From: Anticarsia gemmatalis
Lineage: Eukaryota > Arthropoda > Insecta > Lepidoptera > Erebidae
Length of the DNA: 64,000 nucleotides
Direction: 5' to 3'
Assembly (NCBI RefSeq): GCF_050436995.1
Contig: NC_134745.1
Coordinates: forward strand, 1,240,001 to 1,304,000
The translations under genes and the position numbers were made by a program. Every line of letters begins with the position of its first letter. Position 1 is the first letter of the stretch. The notes under the pieces were generated by a model. It saw nothing but the letters and a program-made list of their open reading frames with translations, ran no database searches and had not been told where the DNA came from. Positions 47,701-58,176 of this stretch are shown one piece after another.

Positions 47701-50700
47701 TGTGTTACCAATGTTATTTCGTGTAATTAAATGTGTTATTTTATTGTACTACTTATTACATTATGCAGATTTGTCTATGTACTTAAATACTATCAACTAT
47801 AACATTTGCATTACAATTTGCCTGTCGCTATGTTCTATTTAGTTCAATGTTAACACCTGCCTAGGCAAAGCAAGCACGTATAAAATAAAGTGTAGTAAGT
47901 AGTAGTATATAAGTATCTACTAGATCAAAAAACCAGACAATAGTAAATTACGTGTAGTCTTAAACAATTCTATCAAGATCATACATCAGTATTACGTCAC
48001 TGCATACCAGTTTCTCGGGGAAATCCCAGCATCAAAATCGTGCACAGCATTCGGTATTTTTGTGTAACAGTATTTAATTCAAACAAGTTCCTGTTACAAA
48101 AATTAACTCTCAATATTCTGAGACTTAAATATAAAATATTTTTCCACCATCGAACGACTGCAGCTTTTAAAACATTACTTATTTTGATGCACCTCGAAGT
48201 TCTATTCATAAAAATCCATCTAAGAACATGACTATCTTAGCAAGAGTTTCCAAAATATATAACACAAAGAATCTCTCAACTTTATACGCAAATTTGAAAG
48301 CATCTTCAACCCAACAAGTGGCATCAAAACCCTTTTAAACCTATAACCCTATAACCCAGTGTGTACTTGCATCGGAACAACAAAGGGTCGCAACACGGCC
48401 CTTGTGTCCGCGAGCCACTCTATTAAAAATTCCATTATCGTTCGATTAGAGAGCTAACAGGACCCATTAACTCGGCCTGAGTGCCTCTTCCGAACCTTGT
48501 ATTGGATATTGTTTCAAATTCTTGACGGAAGATACAATATTCCAGAGTGGAGAGGGCTAAGAATATCAAGATTTTTGTAAAACTTGTTACTTTCCGTGAT
48601 ATAAAAGTTGTCTTGCAAAGTATCCAGGAAACATAGGATCCCGCTATACTCCGACCTCCACGGTTAATGACTGAAAGATATATAATGTATTCTTTAACCA
48701 AGCCAGGTAATAAAAAAAGAAGATAAATAATCATATTCTGGACTGATTTTTTAGACGATACATTCAATTCGCAATATTTTATTTATTGACATATTTTATT
48801 TAAAAAAATATATATTTTATCCAATAACCAGTTCGGTGAAGGTCGTTGTATTAGCGGGATCTTAGCTTAAGTATAATTGTTCAAAATTCTATCGAAACAC
48901 AAATACTACAACTGATACCTTATATTCTACTAATAACGATATAAATCAAATGAGAGCAATGTAATATTGACAATAGTAACAAACAAGTGCTCGTTAATCG
49001 TGATCGTTCTGTGATCTCAAGATCTTAACAAATCGTTGAAAGTTAAAGCCATTTATCAGGATATTGCAGACTCTCAACTTTAAAATATCGTTACGCGTTT
49101 GCGGAACTTCGATAACAGTCATTTAAAGTTATATTCTTAGGACTAGAAGTCGTTCTTTAAAACTTTAAAAATAATAACGTCACGTTTGGTGCAGTGGTTA
49201 AAGTGATCGTTGTCGCAAAAACTGTTTTCCAGTGCCTTGCGGAATCGAACTTCACCCAGGACAATATATTTGTGCCATGGACACAAGTATACGAGTATGT
49301 TCTGAGCCTGGTTGTCAATTTATCTATATACGTACGTATGTATTACAAAGTACATAAGTATGTTTATCACTTATTTGATTATGTCATTACAAGTTTTTTT
49401 TTAGTTTGGAATCAAATGACCGTGTGCGAGTTGTCCAATGTTATTTATTTATTTTTATAGATATATGGTATAACACACACATGACATAAACATTTTCAAC
49501 CTAATAAACGTATGTAAAGTTAAAATTATATTCAAACTAGCCACGTCATTGTCATCGTCTATCATACAACAGTTTGTCCGAATGGTCTAATTTTGGAGCC
49601 GTTAATCCATTATTTAAACGAGATTGGATCCTTCCCAAAATAGCCTGTACTTGTTCACAACTATCTGATGGTATCTGATGATATTTTTGGAAGTTTAGTG
49701 ATTGTTTGTACAAAAGGGTTCGATATTAAAATGTCAAAAATAATGTGATGAAGATAAATGTTTTGTAGAGATCGTATTCTGTAAAGAGACTTCTCATATT
49801 GGGCATATTTTTGACAAGAATTCCAGCGATTTCCACTGTTAAATTTGTAGTATATAATACTATACTATACTATACCTATAGTAAGAATTTATAATAATTA
49901 AAATAACGTTTGCGATCGATATTATCAACAAAATGATTTAAAATATGCTACAAGTCAACAAAAATATATACAATTTACAAATCGTATTAGAAAGTAAAAC
50001 GAAAAAGAAAGAAAAAAATGATTATTTACTTAAAATCGAAATACCTTATTTTCCTGTGATCATATCATGAACTAATCACAGGTTTTCCCACGATGACTTC
50101 GTGGGTATAACTAATAACTATAATTATTATGACGATTATAAACAAACCCATCTAAGGATGTGTCATTCCACAACCGTACTTACTAAAAACACAGGCAATA
50201 AATTAAGAATGCCAATATTATTCTATTCAAAGGAGAAAAAAAATTATAGTAAAAGAGGAACTACAAATCATTTTTCATTAGCTCTTTCATGGATTTTTTT
50301 TCAATTCCAATTTACCCTTATTTCAATTTTCTTGAAAAAGAAAAGGAAATCACAAAACCCATTTTTGTCTATTAAGAATAAATAAAAGAAATTTGGAACA
50401 AAAACATAAAATCTAAAGAGGCTTATTCAATATCCTCGGATTATCAGGACTTATATTCAATTTATTTTTCTCCGGGAAAATTGTCTCAGAAAATGCACAG
50501 TTTTCGTAAGATAAACAAAATAAACAAGCAATTTATTGTGTTACCTTTAATTAGTGTCAAACGTAAGAATAAATCAGATAACAGCTTGGAATGACAACAA
50601 TCCGATTACAAGGAAACTTTGGGAATTGTAACTCGTTCGCAAGTTGAAGGAAAGTTGCGATAAATTGTGATTAATCTTACTCCTTACTTAATGGAATAAA

Positions 50701-51391
50701 AGCATTCTTCGGATAATTCTATTTAAGGATACGGAGAAAATTTACTGGATGTTGTTACAAGACAAATTTAACTAATTTTCCGTAGTTAAATAAAAAGTTA
50801 TTAATTTGTGTAACTTAATTAAAAACATAATTCACTATAATATATTATTTTAGAGGCATTGAATTTCCTGCTCGCTCCCTATTACACGGAAGTAACATAA
50901 CATTGTTAACCGGCAAAACGTGGGTGTATTCCATACACCTCTGCCTAACCTTCGGGGATTACAGGCGTGATATTGTTAATAGGCGTGTATGTTTGAGTAT
51001 GAATTGCTAACAGTAGAATATATCGTTAGTTTCTAATTCATAGTTATGTTATTATCTATAAGTACACTGTATTATTATTATTATATAACTAAAACTTTTC
51101 TATTATCCTAAAAATACTTGCTTAACCTAAATATTACTATTGCCAAAAGCTCAAATCTCCACTTACCTGGTTGCCAAACACACCGACACTGCAAGCAGAA
51201 GACACTTGGTCAGCTCCGAACCAGACGGCCGCCAGTCTCGGAGGCACGTTGAGGATGAACACCTGGGACATGGCCACCACGGTCTGACCGGCGAAGCCCA
51301 GCCAGAACATGTCCTGAGGCACTGAGAACACCTTCAGCCATGCGCCCGCGCATGTGCCGAAGGAACCTATGATTGTAGTCACGCGGAGATT
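32174..51391 (-). CDS. FLVCR: FLVCR-family major facilitator transporter (SLC49), last six coding exons
   Basis: FLVCR1/2 proteins are 12-helix plasma-membrane carriers of choline/ethanolamine, also reported to export heme. The name comes from a cat-virus receptor; the gene is an ordinary cellular one. Exons read on the minus strand: 51167-51391, 36883-37024, 34669-34868, 33330-33544, 32664-32769, 32174-32341; phases join to a 351-residue C-terminal part with stop at 32174-32176. Family hallmarks: VPPRLAAVWFGADQVSSACS and VGVFGNQLGVAVGFFLPPML around the middle helices, FFMTGYLPVGFEFASEVTYP, and PEPEGTTSGILNACVQVFGI. The first helices (roughly 150-200 residues) are not found up to 64000 and must lie further right. 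Whether this is FLVCR1- or FLVCR2-like cannot be decided. Confidence 0.9.
33330..33544 (-). CDS. FLVCR: FLVCR-like exon: GANEDAGRIGL segment and two helices
   Basis: GANEDAGRIGLVIVVAGMAG, then LCGLVLDKTHRFKETTLSVY with the MFS-type short loop DKTHRFK, then a helix through DCGYIGVVYLSSILLG. Ends in phase 2 at GTGAGT. Confidence 0.9.
33755..33793 (+). repeat. 3' tail fragment of the tRNA-derived SINE family
   Basis: GGAATCAAATCACCGTGAGT followed by GAGTTGTCCAATG and ATTTATTTATTG matches the tail of the copy at 49182-49460; the head is missing. Confidence 0.6.
34669..34868 (-). CDS. FLVCR: FLVCR-like exon: central cytoplasmic loop and next helix
   Basis: It starts with a Pro/Ala/Ser-rich cytoplasmic loop (FKAAPPSPPSAAADLG), typical of the variable middle loop of this family, then NRNYVLLLISYGINVGAFYA and ISTLLNQVILTYYP. 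Donor GTATGT. Confidence 0.85.
35098..35170 (-). tRNA. tRNA-Phe (anticodon GAA)
   Basis: The 73-base minus-strand sequence folds as a full cloverleaf: acceptor stem GCCGAAA/TTTCGGC, D-arm with TAGCTCAGTTGG (A box), anticodon loop ACTGAAGATC with GAA, T-arm CCCGGTTCAATCCCGGG (B box) and discriminator A. A TTTTT pol III terminator follows directly (in 35085-35095). It lies in the FLVCR-like intron 34869-36882 on the same strand. No tRNA intron. Confidence 0.95.
35997..36209. mobile_element. 213-bp TA-flanked MITE (Tc1/mariner-type)
   Basis: Inverted ends of about 55 bases: left GGTCCGGGTAAAAGTCTTTT, then CCCATTATAGTATGTATG and CTTGTAATAAAATC; right, in reverse, GGTCGGGGAAAAAGTCTTTT with the same continuation. 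The dinucleotide TA flanks both sides (35995-35996 and 36210-36211). The element covers the open frame at 36028, which is therefore not a gene. Confidence 0.75.
36883..37024 (-). CDS. FLVCR: FLVCR-like exon: LGVAVGFFLPP helix and following helix
   Basis: The exon opens in phase 0 with LGVAVGFFLPPMLVRAQG, a strongly conserved FLVCR segment, then LKLMFYLVAGFTSVLFVFIL, and ends in phase 1. The GC-rich coding sequence stands out clearly from the AT-rich introns. Confidence 0.9.
37649..37712 (-). repeat. Fragment of the CGGGTATAACAGGCG repeat family
   Basis: AATATCACGCCTGTTATACC and CGAAGGTGTGGGCAGGAGGT, then CACATACGTTTAGCC, is the reverse of the motif at 50917-50977 and 52259-52320. Confidence 0.55.
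38226..38433. repeat. Second copy of the dispersed repeat seen at 5160-5404
   Basis: It shares the order CCCGTGACTTCGTCCGCGTG, TAGCGTGATGCTAGATAGCC, ATCAGCAGTAAGATTAGCGC and a CAAACAAACAATC run. Embedded in a transporter intron. Confidence 0.5.
39200..39465 (-). mobile_element. tRNA-headed SINE with LINE-like tail
   Basis: On the minus strand a head with A-box-like TGATAGTCGAGTGGTATAAG and B box GGTTCGAACCC (39405-39415) leads through GGGGGCATGCAAAGTCCCC to a tail ending CCGAGCAGTGGAACAG. Related tail fragments occur at 41815-41935 and 53345-53400. Confidence 0.6.
41750..42055. repeat. RTE-like tail fragment split by another repeat
   Basis: GAAAGTTTGTAGAGATGGATG and CATGCTCTTTCACG at the left and CTTTTCACGCAGACGAAGTC plus ATGAGCAAAGGCTAGT at the right are parts of one common lepidopteran repeat; between them lies a CACTGCTGGGCATAAGTC... 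block (41822-41935) of a second family, so one repeat appears inserted in the other. Confidence 0.45.
45709..46000. repeat. Direct repeat of about 105 bp, spaced 184 bp
   Basis: GCACTGAAGGTTAGAATAAT starting at 45711 recurs at 45895 (one mismatch), and both copies continue with ACTGACGATTGA(G/C)AGTCG, ACTGATGATTTA and ATATTTCTACTTCTTTTT. The first is followed by AACCGACTCCAAAAAAGGGA, a sequence common at the ends of lepidopteran repeats. Confidence 0.65.
46909..47155 (-). mobile_element. tRNA-derived SINE, well-preserved copy
   Basis: On the minus strand: A-box region TGGCGCAGTAGTTAGAGTGG, B box GGGTTCGAATCCC (near 47085), body with GATGAGCACGAGTATTTG and TCTGAGCCTGG, and tail TGACCGTGTGTGAGTT. 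Best preserved of the copies of this family in the window. Confidence 0.75.
49182..49460 (+). mobile_element. tRNA-derived SINE, plus orientation
   Basis: It begins ACGTTTGGTGCAGTGGTTAA, has a damaged B box (GCGGAATCGAACTTC), then ACGAGTATGTTCTGAGCCTG and ends ATGACCGTGTGCGAGTTGTC followed by ATTTATTTATTT. Same family as 46909-47155. The open frame starting at 49194 lies in it and is not a gene. Confidence 0.75.
50917..50977 (+). repeat. Fragment of the CGGGTATAACAGGCG repeat family
   Basis: ACGTGGGTGTATTCCATACA followed by CCTCTGCCTAACCTTCGGGG and ATTACAGGCGTGATATTGTT; copy with a few differences at 52259-52320. Confidence 0.55.
51167..51391 (-). CDS. FLVCR: FLVCR-like exon: helices around TM4-5 (75 codons)
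   Basis: This phase-0 exon encodes two hydrophobic helices (TTIIGSFGTCAGAWLKVF; FWLGFAGQTVVAMSQVFIL) and the conserved loop NVPPRLAAVWFGADQVSSAC, ending GVFGNQ before GTAAGT. The next exon lies 14.1 kb away. Confidence 0.9.
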
Positions 51392-52258
51392 CTGAAACAA
51401 AAGATAGGAAGATTTGAATTATGTGTTCATTTTGATAGTGGTTATAGTCAACTTAGTAGAGGGTCATGGCTTTCACGATTTATCTAGACAATAATTGATA
51501 ACTCTGAGTAAGTGCAAAATAAAGCAGCCATAGTTAACCAACTTGAGAAGCTAAGCCTCCGCCAGCCATGAATCTTTCATACACGGCTTTCTTTTATGTT
51601 GTAGAACTATACTTGTCTCTATTGATAGCAGAAGTCTACTTAATAAGATCCAAACTACACGACCTCTTTTCCTGAGAACAAGTCTGTGTTATTGAGTTAG
51701 TAACTAGATTGTCAAAAACTAGATTTGACATATTCGTTAGGTCTTGTTTGTTACCTGAGCTAATGAACATTCAAATTTTTTATCTTGATCTATATACGGA
51801 AGAACGCTTGATTTAAAGTGGCCATGACATTATAATATTATTATAACTTTGTAAGGGCATAACCAAGTATGTACTAAACAAATACCTATTGTTGTTACAT
51901 TTTGTTTACAAATGATTATACAATGTATTACGAAGTCGTGTTATAAAATACATTGTTGTTTAAATTTTCCGCTTTATTTTAATATCCGTGAACATACTTT
52001 TAGTAATTAAACCTATTGTTTACATTTCTAGAAACGTAATCGCAATTTTTAGATAACAGTATTCTAAGACGAGTATTAATAAAATATAAATAACCGCTGA
52101 CTACTTATCACGAGGTCTCGGGTTAGATTACTGGGTCGCCCAAGTAGTATTTTCTCATTTAAATTAGAATAAATCTCCGGAGTTAGGTAATGTGCCCAAT
52201 ATATGACAAAGAACTTTCTCTATGTGGCATAGGTCCAAGTCCAACATTGTAAATGGTG

Positions 52259-52320
52259 AAACGTGGGTGTCTTTCATACACCTATGCCTACACCTTCGAG
52301 TAACAGACGTGATGTTGTGT
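52259..52320 (+). repeat. Fragment of the CGGGTATAACAGGCG repeat family
   Basis: ACGTGGGTGTCTTTCATACA, CCTATGCCTACACCTTCGAG and TAACAGACGTGATGTTGTGT repeat the motif at 50917-50977. Confidence 0.55.
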
Positions 52321-55300
52321 ATGTAGGTATGTAAGCTAGTAATATAATAATTTTCAATCACTGCATGCATATTATGTTGGGTCTAAGCCTTATTTTGGGT
52401 TTCTTGAATTTATCATGCGTGTTCACAAATTACGCACGCGGTAATCAAAATAAGACTCGTACAAATTTCAAGTTCATATCCCACGTATCACGTAACATGA
52501 CATAACATTACAATACGTGTATTTACCTAGTACATAGAATTTACGATCGCCTCGCACCACAGTCGTTTATCACTCCATTGTTAAGATAATACGAGGATTA
52601 GCTTTACTTCCATTATTACTTGTCAACACTATCTTATGTGAATTAAATCGTTGTCAGTTTTTAAATCATTTGCATATAAATCACACAATTTTTCCGTGGA
52701 AGAATTCAGAGATCGAGGAACGTCATTTGTTATGTTATCCCTGCAAACTTTCTTTCTTGTTTCATTAACAATAAAAATTATGGTATGATATTGTTGATAC
52801 TTTTAAAACAGAAATTGATGATTTTCAAATATTTATGAATCCGTTATAGCATCAAAGTGCATTGGTTAAAATGGCTATCACGCCGGTTTGACTGCGTAAG
52901 GGTATAGTTCGGTTTTAAGATCAAAGATAGGTTCAATATTGTCTATTTGTACTTTGTACATTGATAAAAGTCCTGACAATACAAGATTACTTCTCAATGC
53001 GATCTAAAAATAAAGCATCCTGTCTCGTGCAACGTTTTTCTTAGAAAACCCTTATATAGAATTCAATATAAAGATAATTTTAACCCTTGAATGAAGAGAA
53101 TAGCTACATTTTTCCCAGAAACATCCCCTACTGGAAGCGTAGAGGTGTAGAGGGTGGAATAGAAAATACGAGTAGCATTCTGAACGCGATTTGAAAACCC
53201 AACCGTGCGTAACCGTGAGCTCTGGCTAAACCAGAATATCGAAATATTCTTCCATTGATACGCAAATTCAATTCGTTGTACGGTAGACGCAAAATAAAAG
53301 TAAAATTTCTGCACAGACGTGATTTAATATGAATAAACTTTTCAAGTGTTGGTCAAGGATCTCCTTCTAGATGAGGGAGAGGTTACGGTTTACGTAAAAG
53401 GTGGACAAGGCATCTTGAGATTTATTTATTTTCTGAAAAAAAATCAACGATTTTAAACTCTTGCGAGTTGTATACATAATATTACAATGCAACGGGTCTT
53501 AAACGCGATTGAAAATCAAAGGTACCTTAGTTGACCGTACCCGAGGTTACGATCGAATTGCAACGACCAGCCAGTTGATCAATAATCGAGTATTATCCAT
53601 TTATTCGAATTGAGACGACCATCGCCAACACGGACGTCATTCCTTTTAAGTTAAAATGATGTCAATGTTTCACCATCAATTTAGGTCTATTTGTAAATCT
53701 GGTTAAAGTGTGTCAAGATTTAGTTATCATTTAACAAATTCTATTTTCGACAATGTAAATATTTTTGCCCAAGGTTAGTATAATTTAGCTAATCTTGTAA
53801 CTAAATACTTTAGCAGATTTAATGTTATTTGACAGTTATAAAGAGTTTAGGGTAATGTAAATGCTCGTAGATTATCTATTTGCTTGCTCTATATAAAATT
53901 GTTCGCTGAAGTAATAATCCTAGACTCTAAATTTCAAGTGTAGGGCGGCCAGTCAGACTGCGTCCATGACCGAAAGTAATCTACGCCAAAACATCAAGTA
54001 ACAGAAAGTAAAATTTATGTTGCGTAAATCACGTATAATATTAGATGCCTGATGATTTGAAAAGTAAGCATGAAAGTTTATAGAAAAGTTGATTATTTTT
54101 GTAATCCCAAAGCGTAAAAGAAAAGTTTTCAAAGGATAAGGAAACTATTATGCAACGATCTACGTATTCAAATTACACACAGTAATCAACGTGACCATAA
54201 TCCTTCAGTATCGTAAAAATAAACATGGCAAAGCCAAAATCCTAACCAAAAATAGTTTTTAATGCACACAATAAAACGTTTCTTTGTCTTCTTAAAATCC
54301 TTTAAAACCGCGAAAATCTTGCAATTATCAAGTAATGCATTAGTATGTTTGTTTATTATGATGATCGTGTTGTTAATGGAGATGATCAAATAAGATATTC
54401 ATGTATGCAATTTCATCTGGAGCGAATAAGGAAGTTGTGCAAGAACATGGCAATCGTTTGGCATGTTTGTGTTCTGTTATTTATATGATTGCATCTAATA
54501 AATTTGTGGACGGAATTGAGAGGAAAGACGTGGAGGAAACGGAGGGGGTAAAAATATAGGGATGAAATCAAGTCTCTTTGATTAATTAATTTGAATATGT
54601 AAACACAATTTTTAATTTTAAACGCGTTTTCCGGTTAGTGAGTAAGTTATATTTTTAGGTGATTATAATTAGATTTTACCTGAATAAACTTGTCGAGTCC
54701 GCAATGGATATTGCAACTGTGCCGAAATGTTTGCAATGAACTTTATAAATGCTTGATCTCTTTAATTCCTTTAAGCAAACCTTTAAAATAGTTAAACAGT
54801 TTTTGGAACTGCTGATGTAGAATGGGTTATCTAATATAGATTTATACCTCATGCAAATTAAGATTTACAGAAATAATCTTAATTTGATCCTTCATTAGTA
54901 AGTAAGTTACAATAATAATATTACTGCCTACAACAGCTTGGTACAATTTGAGTACAAAGTAATTGTTTACATTATGTTGTCAACCTGTTTTACGTCACTT
55001 CACTCTCCTCGGTATAATCTATTCTTGTGTTCTGATAACCTCTGGGAAAGTCTTATCTGCAAGATAACCTCTGAACTAATGGTCTGGATATCAATAGATA
55101 CATTGTACCTTTATGCACATGTATAATAATATTATTATAATCAATACTATAATAATAAATTTCCGTCAGACTAAATATTCTGCAGGAATTATAGGTTTTC
55201 GATGAAATCTTGACTTTAGCTTATATTGTTGTACTGATTTCTATCATTCGATTTTGGTCATTATATGTATCGGAAACTTGAAAACCCAAATAAAGAGAAA

Positions 55301-56054
55301 CGATTCTAATCAACCTAGAGTTTCTAGAGTCTATGTAGCAAGAACTTATATTTAATCATGGAGCAAAAACAGACAAACAATTTAAAAAAAATCTTCCTTT
55401 TACAGTCACCTCAAAAGTAATAAAATATTTGCACCCGCAACACATGCAGATTGCACATAAATATATCAAAACTAGTCACAGAATTTCCATAAATCCAATC
55501 CACATTAGCAACTTCCAATCGGGGCAGTAAGTTGTAAAAACAAATTTAATTAAAGCTCGCAAGTAGCGATGGTGGTGCGGCGCAAAAACACGAGTTCTCG
55601 CGCAAAACAGTCGCAAACAACGCCAGATACGTTTTAATTAAATGTCGACGATGTCACATACAACTCAACGGGTATGTTGTTAGTTGGCTTGTACCTTTGG
55701 ATTTGAGATAATCTGTAGGGCTGTAAGGGTAAAATTGCCTTACCCAAGACAGATTATTATTAGATACAGTCTTTTGTAGGTGCTATAAATATGACTATTA
55801 TAGTAAAGTTTGGACATGGATTATGATGCTTTATTTCAATTTACCACTCACGAATTAGTTACTGTAAATCGAATTAATAAAATTGTCTTCTATTTTTTCT
55901 GAACAATATACAAGTAATTCTTATAAAAATCTGATTATAACATTATATTACTGCGAAATTATTTTAAAGGACGCATGTTTTCTTGAGAATGCTTAGAATG
56001 TAAGTAATATAATAGTAGTAATATAAGTTTTAAAGAAATAGACAATCCTCTTTC

Positions 56055-56190
56055 ACAGTGCCTTTGTGGTGCGTTTGGTTGTGTAGGACTGCTGATCTCG
56101 AAGTTTTGAGTTCCATTCCCGGGTCGAGTGAAGTGCTGTGCTAATACAACTACGTACACCTTCGGGTATAACAGGCGTAACATAATGTCT
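56055..56190 (+). mobile_element. tRNA-derived SINE carrying the CGGGTATAACAGGCG tail
   Basis: The head GCCTTTGTGGTGCGTTTGG with B-box-like GAGTTCCATTCCCGGGTC is followed by ACGTACACCTTCGGGTATAA and CAGGCGTAACAT. The tail motif is shared with fragments at 50917-50977 and 52259-52320 (plus) and 27561-27622, 37649-37712 and, weakly, 23301-23338 (minus). Confidence 0.55.
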
Positions 56191-56616
56191 GTATATGTAC
56201 AGTTAACTAAATAGAATACACTGTACAACATCAGCAATACCAAGAACAAATCGATCAAGCTTAACCTAACCGCTTCCAATATCTTGAAAGGATTACGTGT
56301 GACAGTTTCAGTACTACACCATAATTAACGGGTCCCACACAATGTACTGCGCGGTATTAATTACAGGCTCCTTACAACATGTTCGGATAAATTGCGTGTA
56401 CGTGCACTTAATGATTTAGGCTGGTAATGTGCTTATCTATCACTCATGCGTGGTTTGGAACACAATAGGTGCTATAAAAGCTGCAAGTAATTTGAGTGTC
56501 TGGAACTGTGTCTGAATATAAACGCGAAATATAACTGAAAAAGTTGGGGTCTATTCGATTAAAAATTTGGTTGAAATTCGCGTGCTTCTGTTCGTGTAGT
56601 ATTCTGCTTTTTAAAG

Positions 56617-56663
56617 GTACTAACAGCACCAATAAGCATATAAGCTTATCGGTGCTGTTAGTA
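56617..56663. repeat. 20-bp inverted repeat with one mismatch
   Basis: TACTAACAGCACCAATAAGC (ends at 56636-56637) faces GCTTATCGGTGCTGTTAGTA (56644-56663) with a loop of about seven bases. No gene overlaps it. Confidence 0.7.
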
Positions 56664-57711
56664 TATTAGTACTTATCCAATATGGAACCAAATTTTTTTT
56701 CGAACAATTAGATTCTAGTTATTAAAGACATATTCAATTGAAAATTCATACACCTAATCCAAAAACCGGCGAAAAACATAGTCGGAATCCTTTAGCAGTG
56801 GATTAGCAAACATATTTTGAGCTAATTATGGTGAGAACACAATGATAAATTTGGTCACACAAGTCATAAAAACAGGGACACTTTCGCGGCAGCTGCTGAT
56901 GTCATAAAGTAGGTCTTTCAGAGAACCTTGCAAAAATGACTTTAGTAAGAAATTACACATATCGCACAAGTTACTAAATCCTACTAATATTATACATGCG
57001 TGCATGCATATAGTTATGTGTTTCTATGTTTGTATATAATGTTATAAATCAAAATTAATGGCTACGATACCTTTTTTCAGTAGCTTAAGACGAGTACCCG
57101 TTGCATTATAATATTATGTGTACAAGTCGTAAGAGTTTAAAATCTTGTATACATGTATGTTTGTTACTATTTCGCGCAAAAACTACTAGACGGATTTTGA
57201 CGAAATTCGGTACACAGATAGTTACTCTGCAACTTACTTGCAATATGGGATACATTTTACTATAGGATATCGTTTCACGGGAACGAAAGCACGAGTATAA
57301 ACTAGTCTATCACAAACATAATAGATATCAGATATGAACGTCGGTAGTAGGTAATTTCCTGCATGTTTTCCTTTTCATCTGCGTGGACAATGCGCTGTAT
57401 ACAATGAGATATTTTCCTCGTTTATAGGTAAAGGAAAGATGACTATAGTTCAAACTTTTCTATATATCACAACACGTGTCTTATGATATTATGAGAAAAA
57501 AATCACTGACCAATATCTCTTTAATTCACAAAATCCGTACAGTCAGCTACAAAAGTCTCTCAACTGCTTTATCTTTTCAAAACCTCTTTATTGCTAAATG
57601 TTAATAAGGGCCTAAACTAGATAGAATCAACATTACAATCAAAGCTAAATGTTTTCCGAAGCAATAATATGCATGCTTAAAAAATATAGGGTTCTTTTTT
57701 ATTTTATTTTA

Positions 57712-58176
57712 TCGTGTGGTTAGTCGTCAACCTATTGTCGAAGGTTCAAGCCGTCCGAAAGGCCTTTGACGTGGCTTAACGACTGTTACCTAATTGATAA
57801 CAACCTAAACCGACTTTTAACGTGCTTTCCGAAGCAATGAAACACTCAGCTCAAATACCACTATGCCATCATCCCTCTATGGAACGATCGCGCCAGGGGT
57901 TGCTTAACTTACAGATTGTTAACGGACCGGTGAGTGCAACTTGCTATGACCGTCTCAAAATATTTATAGGGTACTAGCGGACCCGACAGACGTTGTCCTG
58001 TCTAATAAATTAAAAATTAATTAAAAAAACATTGTCCAGCGGACAAAATTGTGAATCTAAACCATTCTCAGATCCCCTTGAACACACACAAAAATTTCAT
58101 CAAAATCGGTACAGTCGTTTTAGAGAAGTTCAGTGACATACACACTTACAGAAGAATTACATATATAAGGATATAG
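57712..58176. repeat. Cluster of lepidopteran dispersed-repeat fragments
   Basis: 57712-57960 contains AACGTGCTTTCCGAAGCAAT and related text of one family; 57972-58176 begins ACTAGCGGACCCGACAGACG, contains TTCATCAAAATCGGTACAGT and ends AGAAGAATTACATATATAAG, a common intron repeat. A further related piece is at 57170-57310 (CTAGACGGATTTTGACGAAA). Classes not determined. Confidence 0.5.

Larger units (their letters stand above)
37025..51166. other. 14.1-kb intron of the FLVCR-like gene
   Basis: No exon with both coding character and splice sites was seen on either strand. It holds the repeats listed at 37649, 38226, 39200, 41750, 45709, 46909, 49182 and 50917. Open frames in it (for example near 40.1, 43.3, 45.1 and 48.4 kb) lack codon bias and splice context. 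Confidence 0.5.

Noticed and set aside
49857..49878. Short TATAC tandem repeat
   Set aside because: Only about four units; ordinary microsatellite.
32174..51391. Viral origin suggested by the FLVCR name
   Set aside because: The gene is a cellular transporter with introns; no viral gene or integrated virus was seen anywhere in the window.
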